Assembly: GCF_003402975.1 (NCBI RefSeq)
Contig: NZ_QURB01000002.1
Coordinates: forward strand, 298,101-362,100
Direction of reading: 5' to 3'
Source of the DNA: Brumimicrobium aurantiacum
GTDB taxonomy: Bacteria; Bacteroidota; Bacteroidia; Flavobacteriales_D; Crocinitomicaceae
DNA: 64,000 bases
Part shown: positions 54,164 to 61,421 of the stretch, piece after piece
Position numbering within the stretch: position 1 is the stretch's first letter
Layout: the number at the start of each line of letters is the position of its first letter
Notes under the pieces: generated by a model
What the model was told of the DNA's origin: nothing
Databases searched by the model: none
What the model saw: only the letters and a program-made list of their open reading frames with translations
Made by a program: the position numbers and the translations under genes

Positions 54164-56203
54164 ATGAATTTTGTACACCCAAATATCCTCTATTTTCTCT
54201 TTTTGTTAATCATTCCGATTATCATTCATCTTTTCAATTTTAGAAGATATAAAAAGCTATATTTTTCTAGTTTACAATTTATTAAAAAGGTAGAAAAAGA
54301 GACCAATGCAACTCGAAACATTAGACATTATATTATTCTAGCCTGTCGTATGTTGGCATTTACAGCATTAATACTCGCATTTGCTCAACCTTACGTTCCT
54401 ACTTCAACTCAGTCTAAATCATTGGAGAATATTGTTCCCATTTATTTAGATAATTCCTTTTCAATGACAACCAAAGGTAGTAATGGAGATTTATTGAATC
54501 AAGGAAAAACAGCAATTCAAGAAATTGCAGATGCATATCCAAAAGGACAACGCTATGTTTTTGTCACCAATAACTTAGACGGCACTGAGCATCGCATTAT
54601 TACAAAATCAGAACTCGAAGACCGTATTGAAGAAGTTGGCTTCTCTCCTATTTCTCGCACAGTTACGAATCCATTAGAAAGTATTAATGAATATATTCAA
54701 TCAACTGGATTTGAGGGAAACGTACATTATTATGTTATTTCAGATTTTCAAGAGCGAAATTTTGAAGAGACTAAGGTTAACCTTGATTCAACAGCTAATT
54801 ATTCATTCTTAAAATTAGCCCCTCAAATTGATCGTAACTTATTCATTGACTCAGTCTGGTTTGACCAACCTTTTCAGCGAGTTAATCAAAATAACACTTT
54901 AAATATTCGCGTAAATAATACGGGTCAAAGTAAACTTACAAATGTTGAGCTAAACCTTAAAATCAATGGTAATAATCGCCAAACATTAGCAGACATTGAA
55001 GGTCAAAGTAGCACAACGGTGTCGATGAATTATACGGATAAAACCACTGGATTAAAGGAAGGTGTAATTGAAGTAATCGATGAGAATTTGTATTTCGACA
55101 ATCGTTTTTTCTTTGCTTATTCTGTCGAAGAAAGTGTTAATGTTTTAGTTATTAATGATGAAAACAACACAAAGTACCCTGAATTGGTGTACGCCACGGA
55201 TGATTTTTATAATATAGATCAAACCTCTATTGGCCAATTAAAATCAGCCTCTTTTAATCAAGCAGATTTAATTGTATTAAATGAACTAAAAGAAGTAAGT
55301 TCAGGAGTGATTTCTCAATTGAAACAAATGGCTGCCAACGGAAAGCATATCGTGATTATTCCATCGCCTAATTTTGATCCAACAACTTACAATAACCTAA
55401 TGAGTACTTTTCAATTACCATTAATTGAAAGTAAATCAAATCAAGAAATTAGAATTGGAAAAATAGAATCACAACGGGATTTCTTCGATGGAATGTTTGA
55501 AAAAGATGTTGATAATATTAGAATGCCTCCTTTGAAGCAATACTTAACTTCGAATATTTATAACAATTCTAATTACAATTTACTGATTCAGTATGAAAAC
55601 GGAATGCCTTTGTTGGTGGAACAAGCAAAAAGTAACTCAATTTATGCTTTCTACACTCCTATCGATTCAGAATTCAATAGTTTTGGGAAGTCTGCATTAT
55701 TCTCTGCTTTGTTATTAAGAATTGGTGAAAAAAGTCAAGGTCAAGCTCCTCTATATTTAACAATTGGATCTGCTCAGGAGTTCAAAACACAAGTTCCACG
55801 ACAAAACGAAAGAACAATCAAGTTAAAACAAGATCAATTTGAGTTTATTCCTGAAATGAGTCAAAGCAATGGTTTCACTTCTATTGCTGTCAGAAACTCA
55901 GCAAACAACTTATCTATCAAAGATGGTGTTTACGAAGTTTTAGATAATGGAAATACAATCCAAAATTTGGCACTAAACTTCAACAGAATTGAATCTGATA
56001 TGCAATATCATTCTGAGAATCAAATTGAAGCTTATTTCAAACAGTTAGACCTTCCAAAACTGAATATTGAAGGCATATCAACTATTAATGACATTCAGCA
56101 ATTAACCCTGAAAAAACCAAGCGAATTTTGGAGAATTCTCTTATTTTTGGCCTTAACGTTTTTTCTTTTAGAAATGCTGATACTCATCTTTTGGAAAATA
56201 TAA
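54164..56203 (+). CDS. BatA-domain VWA membrane protein
   Basis: The 679-residue protein has the BatA (TIGR02226-like) N-terminus: a first helix (about 7-26), the basic segment FNFRRYKKLYFSSLQFIKK and a second helix. A VWA-like domain follows with the metal motif DNSFS (D-x-S-x-S), then long beta domains and a final helix near residues 655-675. It is a paralogue-like counterpart of the protein at 209-2293. The pseudo-dihydroorotase gene starts 1 bp after its stop codon. Its role is unknown; the Bat family was linked to aerotolerance in Bacteroides. Confidence 0.88.
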   Translation: MNFVHPNILYFLFLLIIPIIIHLFNFRRYKKLYFSSLQFIKKVEKETNATRNIRHYIILACRMLAFTALILAFAQPYVPTSTQSKSLENIVPIYLDNSFSMTTKGSNGDLLNQGKTAIQEIADAYPKGQRYVFVTNNLDGTEHRIITKSELEDRIEEVGFSPISRTVTNPLESINEYIQSTGFEGNVHYYVISDFQERNFEETKVNLDSTANYSFLKLAPQIDRNLFIDSVWFDQPFQRVNQNNTLNIRVNNTGQSKLTNVELNLKINGNNRQTLADIEGQSSTTVSMNYTDKTTGLKEGVIEVIDENLYFDNRFFFAYSVEESVNVLVINDENNTKYPELVYATDDFYNIDQTSIGQLKSASFNQADLIVLNELKEVSSGVISQLKQMAANGKHIVIIPSPNFDPTTYNNLMSTFQLPLIESKSNQEIRIGKIESQRDFFDGMFEKDVDNIRMPPLKQYLTSNIYNNSNYNLLIQYENGMPLLVEQAKSNSIYAFYTPIDSEFNSFGKSALFSALLLRIGEKSQGQAPLYLTIGSAQEFKTQVPRQNERTIKLKQDQFEFIPEMSQSNGFTSIAVRNSANNLSIKDGVYEVLDNGNTIQNLALNFNRIESDMQYHSENQIEAYFKQLDLPKLNIEGISTINDIQQLTLKKPSEFWRILLFLALTFFLLEMLILIFWKI

Positions 56204-56204
56204 A

Positions 56205-57467
56205 ATGAAGATATTACTTAAAAAAGCAACAATTCTAGATCGTGAATCCTCTAATTATAAAGAGTGTAAAGACATTTTAATTGTAGATGGAACAATTGCA
56301 GAAATCGCTGATGAAATTTCAGACGAAGATGCACAAATTGTTTCAAGTAATCATTTATGTGTTTCACAAAGTTGGGTAGATTTAAAAGCAGATTTCTGTG
56401 ATCCAGGTCATGAATATAATGAGGATATTCAAACAGGAATAGCAGTAGCAACAGCAGGAGGATTTGGACACGTTCACTTAGTCTCAACCACTGATCCTAT
56501 CATCGACAATAAAGGTCAAGTAAATTACATAAAAGCCGAAAGCACAAATCATATCATTGATTTATATCCTTTAGGAGCAATCACCAAAGGAGCTAAAGGA
56601 AATAGCCTTTCTGAAATGTATGATATGTATAAAGTTGGAGTTAAATTATTCTCAGATAGCAATCAATTTGTTTCTGCGGGAATTTTATATCGCGCATTAT
56701 TATATGTAAAAAATTTCGGAGGTAAAATCATTTCATTTCCACAAAATGAATCCATCAATGAAGGTGGCCAAGTCAATGAAGGAATGGCTTCTTTAAAAAC
56801 AGGGTTGAAAGCAATCCCTTCAATTGGTGAAGAGATCCAGATACAGAGAGACTTGAGCCTTCTTGAATATACCGAAGGTGAATTACACTTTTCAGGAATA
56901 TCTTCAGCTGCATCAGTTGATTTAATTAGAAAAGTCAAAAAGAAAGGAGCTAAAGTAACTTGTGATGTGAATGTGAATCAATTGCTATTTAATGAAGTAG
57001 ATACCTTAGGATACGACACAAATCATAAAGTGCTACCTCCTTATCGTCGTGAAGAAGATCGTTTGGCTTTATGGAAGGGAATTGAAGATGGCACAATTGA
57101 TTGTATCGTTTCTAATCATCAACCAAAAAACGTTGAAGAAAAGGAAATCGAATTTGACAATGCTGATTTTGGTAACATAACCTTGCAAAGCCTTTTCCCT
57201 ACTTTAACTCAAAATGGAAAAGTAAGTGCAGAGAAAATCATAGATCAAATTTCAATTCTGCCACGTAAAATTGCAGGTTTCGAAACAAAAACAAATATTG
57301 AAGTTGACAATATTGCTGATCTCACAATTTTTGACCCAACCATAGAGTGGACTTTTGATCAAAAGAGTAATCTTTCTAAAAGTCAAAACTCTCCATTTTT
57401 AGGACAAACCCTAAAAGGGAAGGCATTAGGAATAATTAAGAATAATACAATTACACTAAACAATTAG
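56205..57467 (+). CDS. Dihydroorotase homologue lacking its metal-binding residues
   Basis: The 420-residue protein aligns with class I dihydroorotases (AATAGGF-like segment VATAGGFGHVHLV; N-terminal composite beta domain; PRKIAG near the C-terminus), but the metal ligands are gone. The D-x-H-x-H-L-R segment is DLKADFC (59-65), the later His motif is HFSGISSA, EVTPHH is DVNVNQ and the TDHAPH motif is SNHQPK. It therefore cannot be a normal binuclear dihydroorotase. A noncatalytic partner, as known for inactive PyrC-like subunits of some aspartate transcarbamoylases, is a possible role. It is translationally close to BatA (1-bp gap). Confidence 0.85.
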   Translation: MKILLKKATILDRESSNYKECKDILIVDGTIAEIADEISDEDAQIVSSNHLCVSQSWVDLKADFCDPGHEYNEDIQTGIAVATAGGFGHVHLVSTTDPIIDNKGQVNYIKAESTNHIIDLYPLGAITKGAKGNSLSEMYDMYKVGVKLFSDSNQFVSAGILYRALLYVKNFGGKIISFPQNESINEGGQVNEGMASLKTGLKAIPSIGEEIQIQRDLSLLEYTEGELHFSGISSAASVDLIRKVKKKGAKVTCDVNVNQLLFNEVDTLGYDTNHKVLPPYRREEDRLALWKGIEDGTIDCIVSNHQPKNVEEKEIEFDNADFGNITLQSLFPTLTQNGKVSAEKIIDQISILPRKIAGFETKTNIEVDNIADLTIFDPTIEWTFDQKSNLSKSQNSPFLGQTLKGKALGIIKNNTITLNN

Positions 57468-57472
57468 ATCTT

Positions 57473-58039
57473 TTGGAGAATAAAAAGAATAATTTTTTAA
57501 AGGAGTTTTTTAAGGAGCGAAAAACTGTTGGAGCAATTCGTCCTAGTTCTCGTTCATTGGCAAAAAAAATGCTGAAAAACGTAGACTTTAAAAACTCAGA
57601 TGTAATAGTAGAATATGGCCCAGGTACTGGTGTTTTTACGCGAAAGATTATTGACGAAATGAACCCAAACGCGACCCTTTATGTGTTTGAGTTACATAAA
57701 CCATTTTATGAGAAACTAAAAAAGGAATTTGATCAACACAAGCAAGTTAAAATCATCAATGATAGTGCAGAAAATGTCAGGAAATATATCGAAGAAGACA
57801 ATAATAAATATGCAGATGTAATTATCTCCTCTCTTCCTTTGACAAATTTCGATCAAAAACTAACCATGAGAATTTTAAAGTCTGCAGAGATTGCACTTAA
57901 GCCACAAGGATATTTTATTCAATTTCAGTATTCCTTAAATGCAAGAAAACTATTACTGAAAATTTTCACATCGACTTCAATTCAATTTACAATCAATAAT
58001 CTTCCTCCGGCATTTGTTTATACATGCAAAAAAAAATAA
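57473..58039 (+). CDS. Class I SAM-dependent methyltransferase (phospholipid N-methyltransferase-like)
   Basis: The 188-residue protein begins with TTG at 57473; no closer ATG keeps the conserved N-terminus. VGAIRPSSRSLAKKML and the SAM motif VIVEYGPGTGVFTRKI resemble PmtA-type phospholipid methyltransferases and the related rRNA-adenine dimethylase-like family. VIISSLPLTNF replaces the usual catalytic region. The substrate is uncertain. It lies 5 bp after the pseudo-dihydroorotase, completing a three-gene run. Confidence 0.82.
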   Translation: MENKKNNFLKEFFKERKTVGAIRPSSRSLAKKMLKNVDFKNSDVIVEYGPGTGVFTRKIIDEMNPNATLYVFELHKPFYEKLKKEFDQHKQVKIINDSAENVRKYIEEDNNKYADVIISSLPLTNFDQKLTMRILKSAEIALKPQGYFIQFQYSLNARKLLLKIFTSTSIQFTINNLPPAFVYTCKKK

Positions 58040-58065
58040 GCCTGAGGACTCAGACTTATTTTTGA
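58034..58065 (+). terminator. Terminator overlapping the methyltransferase stop codon
   Basis: AATAAG and CTGAG (58035-58046) pair with CTCAG and CTTATT (58049-58060), with one mismatch in the stem, and T residues follow. The stop codon TAA at 58037-58039 lies inside the stem. The A-run before it would serve as a T-tract on the minus strand as well. Confidence 0.8.
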
Positions 58066-58292
58066 AGTTTTCATTAGTAGTAGTGCTCTACTTTTAACTA
58101 AACGAAATGCACCTTTAAATAGTTGCTTGGTAAACCGAAAAAAATCAAAAAAAGTTAAAAATTATAGCCTATGAATTACCCAAACCTCGAACATAAACAA
58201 CTAAAAACCTATTTATCAACAACATAAACCAAATGTATAATCTATAAAGATTCTAAAAAAAAGAATATTTTTATTCTAAGTTTTATTTTGAT

Positions 58293-58300
58293 TATATTTG
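58293..58300 (+). promoter_or_regulatory. -7 element (TATATTTG) of the universal stress protein gene
   Basis: TATATTTG is a full match to TAnnTTTG and lies 23 bp before the ATG at 58323. Confidence 0.55.
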
Positions 58301-58322
58301 ATTAACTATAAAATTATTACTT

Positions 58323-59132
58323 ATGAGCGCTAACATGTTTATTATTCCCCATGATTTTACGAGTGTAGGTGATGCCGCTTTAAAGTATGGAATCTTTTTA
58401 TCTAAACCTCGAAAGACTTCCATTACACTGCTTCATATCGTGAACAGTGAAAGCAATAAACCATCCGCTTTAACGAAGTTAAATAAAATTATTTCCGATT
58501 TAAACCTAGGTCCAGATGACATATCAATTGAATCAAAGGTTGTTGTAGGAAGTATATTTGAAGATATTGCAAAAATCGCCGAGGAAGAAGAAGCCCGTCT
58601 AATTATTATGGGTACACATGGTGCAAAAGGAATGCAAAAACTTTTTGGTTCTTATGCAATGAAGGTGATTAGTAATTCGTCTGTTCCTTTCTTGGTCGTT
58701 CAAGATGGCGTTGAAAGAAATTCATTAGACAATATTGTTGTTCCTATTTCAACTTCAAAAGAAAGTTTGCAAATTATCCATTTTGCAGGTGAAATTGCAC
58801 GAACTTTTGATAGTAAAATCCATGTTATTGCAGAACATCAATCAGATCAACGTTTGTCTCAACAACTTAAAGTGAGAATTTCCTTAGTAAGCAATCAATT
58901 CGAAGAGAAAGGAATTGATTGTGAAATCCACATATTAAAGGAAAGAAAGGCTTTTCATAACGTTGTAGTTGAGTATGCCAAAAAGAATCATTGTGATATG
59001 ATTGCGGTTTCTCATCATTCAGCAAGTTTATTTTCACAATTTGAAAAGTACACACAAAACCTTATAACCAACGAAGGAAACTTTCCATGTTTAATTGTTA
59101 ATGCGAAATTACTTTCAAAACTGTATTACTAA
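58323..59132 (+). CDS. Tandem universal stress protein (two UspA domains)
   Basis: The 269-residue protein has two UspA-like domains. The first (about 1-135) contains IIMGTHGAKGMQKLFGSYAM, close to the ATP-binding G-2x-G-9x-G-S pattern. The second (about 140-268) is more divergent and lacks the full motif. Tandem Usp proteins are cytosolic stress or starvation proteins with ATP-binding or signalling roles. It stands alone; the next gene has its own promoter. Confidence 0.9.
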   Translation: MSANMFIIPHDFTSVGDAALKYGIFLSKPRKTSITLLHIVNSESNKPSALTKLNKIISDLNLGPDDISIESKVVVGSIFEDIAKIAEEEEARLIIMGTHGAKGMQKLFGSYAMKVISNSSVPFLVVQDGVERNSLDNIVVPISTSKESLQIIHFAGEIARTFDSKIHVIAEHQSDQRLSQQLKVRISLVSNQFEEKGIDCEIHILKERKAFHNVVVEYAKKNHCDMIAVSHHSASLFSQFEKYTQNLITNEGNFPCLIVNAKLLSKLYY

Positions 59133-59143
59133 TAAAGTTAGGT

Positions 59144-59151
59144 TAACTTTG
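59144..59151 (+). promoter_or_regulatory. -7 element (TAACTTTG) of the CvfB-like gene
   Basis: TAACTTTG matches TAnnTTTG and lies 18 bp before the ATG at 59170. Confidence 0.5.
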
Positions 59152-59169
59152 TACCTGTAAAAGTAAGTT

Positions 59170-60000
59170 ATGGTTTATATAGGAGAATACGCAGAATTAA
59201 GAATTGATCGTTTTACCAGTGTCGGTGCATATTTGGAGGACGACGAGGGATTTGAGGTTTTATTACCAAACAAGTACCTCACAGATGATATGGAAGAAAA
59301 TCAGAATGTAAAGGTTTTTATCTATAATGATTCTGAAGATCGACCTGTTGCAACTACAGAAACACCGAAAATTGAATTGAATGACTTTGCCTTTCTGAAG
59401 GTTAAAGCGGTGAGTAATTTTGGTGCATTTTTAGATTGGGGATTAGAAAAGGACCTACTCGTTCCTTTTAAGGAGCAAACAGCCAAAATGGTCGAAGATG
59501 GAGTTTATCTTGTTACACTCTACAGAGATGAACAAACAAATCGATTGGTAGCGTCAGCAAGAATCAATCGTTTTCTTGAAGATGAAGTAATCGACCTAGA
59601 ACAAGGAGACGAAGTAGATTTATTTATCGGAGAAGTAACAGATTTAGGACGTAAAGTTATCGTCAATAATATTTATAATGGTCTTATTTTTAAAGACCGC
59701 TTGGTTAGACCACTAAAAAATGGTGAAAGAACAAAAGGTTACATTGAGTTTATCAGACAAGATGGAAAATTAGACATTTCACTAGTTCCAATTGGATTAG
59801 AAAAATTTGATGAATTCACTGAACAAGTACTCACTTACATCAAAGAAAATGATGGGAGTATTTCTATTACAGATAAATCAAGTCCTGACTTGATTCGTGC
59901 TGAATTAGGAATGAGTAAAAAATCATTTAAAAAAGCTGTTGGGAATCTTTATAAGAACAAAATTGTAAAACTGAATAAAGATTCAATTGATCTGGTGTAA
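59170..60000 (+). CDS. CvfB-like S1-domain RNA-binding protein
   Basis: The 276-residue protein has S1-like OB domains (about residues 1-60 and 65-130; LKVKAVSNFGAFLDWGLEKD), a third related domain and a C-terminal winged helix (LIRAELGMSKKSFKKAVGNL), as in CvfB/YitL of Gram-positive bacteria. CvfB binds RNA and affects virulence genes in Staphylococcus; the role in Bacteroidota is unknown. It is followed by a strong terminator. Confidence 0.92.
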   Translation: MVYIGEYAELRIDRFTSVGAYLEDDEGFEVLLPNKYLTDDMEENQNVKVFIYNDSEDRPVATTETPKIELNDFAFLKVKAVSNFGAFLDWGLEKDLLVPFKEQTAKMVEDGVYLVTLYRDEQTNRLVASARINRFLEDEVIDLEQGDEVDLFIGEVTDLGRKVIVNNIYNGLIFKDRLVRPLKNGERTKGYIEFIRQDGKLDISLVPIGLEKFDEFTEQVLTYIKENDGSISITDKSSPDLIRAELGMSKKSFKKAVGNLYKNKIVKLNKDSIDLV

Positions 60001-60026
60001 AGCAACAATATTCAAAATTAAGAAGG

Positions 60027-60057
60027 AGATACTTTTAGCGTAGTATCTTTTTTTTTG
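60027..60057 (+). terminator. Terminator of the CvfB-like gene
   Basis: AGATACT (60027-60033) pairs with AGTATCT (60042-60048) and a long T-tract follows. Confidence 0.88.
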
Positions 60058-60126
60058 TTTTATTTTTTTGATGAATAAGCATGTTATTATGCTGACATCT
60101 ACCCTATTTCCATCAAATTTATCGAC

Positions 60127-60159
60127 AAAAAAAAAGGCCGTTACCTCAGTAACGACCTT
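60127..60159 (-). terminator. Terminator of the gyrA-TPR operon
   Basis: AAGG and CGTTAC (60134-60144) pair with GTAACG and CCTT (60149-60159). On the minus strand nine T residues (60135-60127) follow, a strong intrinsic terminator. Confidence 0.88.
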
Positions 60160-60180
60160 CCATGAAATAAATCATTAAAA

Positions 60181-61401
60181 TTACTCTGCTCCAGCAGCTG
60201 CTGCTTCAGCACGTTTTTTGTATTCTAATGCTTTTTCTGTATTCCCTGCGTTTCTATGAACTTGGAACAATACATTCAAAACACCTGAGTTATTAGGATC
60301 TTGTTTGATATAAATCTCTAAAGGGTCAATTGCTTTTTTGTACATCTCTTGACTTCTTTTACTTACTTTATCATAGTCAGGATTATTGAAATCCATTTGT
60401 GCTGCAGTTGTTTTCAACTTTTCACCTCTACCTAAATAAAGTACACCTAAATTGTATGCTGCTTCAGCATATTCAGGGTCAATCTCAATTGCACGCTTCA
60501 AGTTATTCTCTGCTTTTGTGTATAATCCTTCCACTTCGTCAGATTTTTCTTGATACCCTTCATCAGTAATCTCCATTTCATTGAATTCTGCATACGCTTT
60601 ATCGGCAGCAGTTAAGAAAATTGAACCCATGTTTGAAAACAATACTTTATTTTCAGGAGAGGCTTTTGCAGCTTCATCAAAATAAGATTCAGCTTTTTCA
60701 AGATCATTGTTATTCAAAGCGATGTTTACACCTGAAATTGCTAAATCTTCACTCCCTGGAAACATTTCAAGAGCAGAAGAAATAAATTCTAGTGCTTTTT
60801 CATTTTCACCAGTTTTACTCAGTGTATCAATGTAGTTTCTAGCAGAAATAATTGCGTTAGTACGCATTGCATCTTGCTCTTCTTCAATATTTGCGATTTC
60901 TTTTACTTTATAAGCTCCAGCAAATCCAGCAAAAGCCATATCGTACTTCTTTTGCTTAAACATTGATTCTCCTATAAATACTGCTTGACCAACCTTTGAT
61001 TTGAAAAAATCCTCTGTTTCAGACTTGTATCTTCTTTTAGACTCAGTATGACCAATTGAAGTTTCTATAACATCTAAAATTGAGTCGTTTTGATAAACTT
61101 TTAATGACTCATCATCACCATTATAAGTTGACATTTCCATCAAGCTATAATTGATAATTGCATTATAATAGTTTGCCTTAGGGTCAGTTTTAGTAGACTC
61201 ATCTTTCATTGCTGGATCGATGAATTTTTTCGCTTCCATCAAATGAGTCTTTGCTTTATCAAAATCCTGCGCTTGAAACGCAGGTTGATATTTTTGAAAT
61301 TCCAATGCAGCTGAAACTACATTACTATTTTGAGAAAATCCTTGAGCTCCAAACATAAAAGTAGCACATAAGATTCCTAAATTTAATTTGTTCAATTTCA
61401 T
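60181..61401 (-). CDS. Exported tetratricopeptide-repeat protein
   Basis: The 406-residue protein has a signal peptide (ending near GAQGFSQ) and TPR-like helical pairs across most of its length (NEKALEFISSALEMFPGSED, NDLEKAESYFDEAAKASPE, AENNLKRAIEIDPEYAEAAY). It is probably periplasmic and scaffolds protein contacts; the partner is unknown. It starts 20 bp after the gyrA stop, so it is probably cotranscribed with gyrA, followed by a terminator. Confidence 0.92.
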   Translation of the reverse strand: MKLNKLNLGILCATFMFGAQGFSQNSNVVSAALEFQKYQPAFQAQDFDKAKTHLMEAKKFIDPAMKDESTKTDPKANYYNAIINYSLMEMSTYNGDDESLKVYQNDSILDVIETSIGHTESKRRYKSETEDFFKSKVGQAVFIGESMFKQKKYDMAFAGFAGAYKVKEIANIEEEQDAMRTNAIISARNYIDTLSKTGENEKALEFISSALEMFPGSEDLAISGVNIALNNNDLEKAESYFDEAAKASPENKVLFSNMGSIFLTAADKAYAEFNEMEITDEGYQEKSDEVEGLYTKAENNLKRAIEIDPEYAEAAYNLGVLYLGRGEKLKTTAAQMDFNNPDYDKVSKRSQEMYKKAIDPLEIYIKQDPNNSGVLNVLFQVHRNAGNTEKALEYKKRAEAAAAGAE

Positions 61402-61421
61402 TTTAATCTAATTTTTATATT

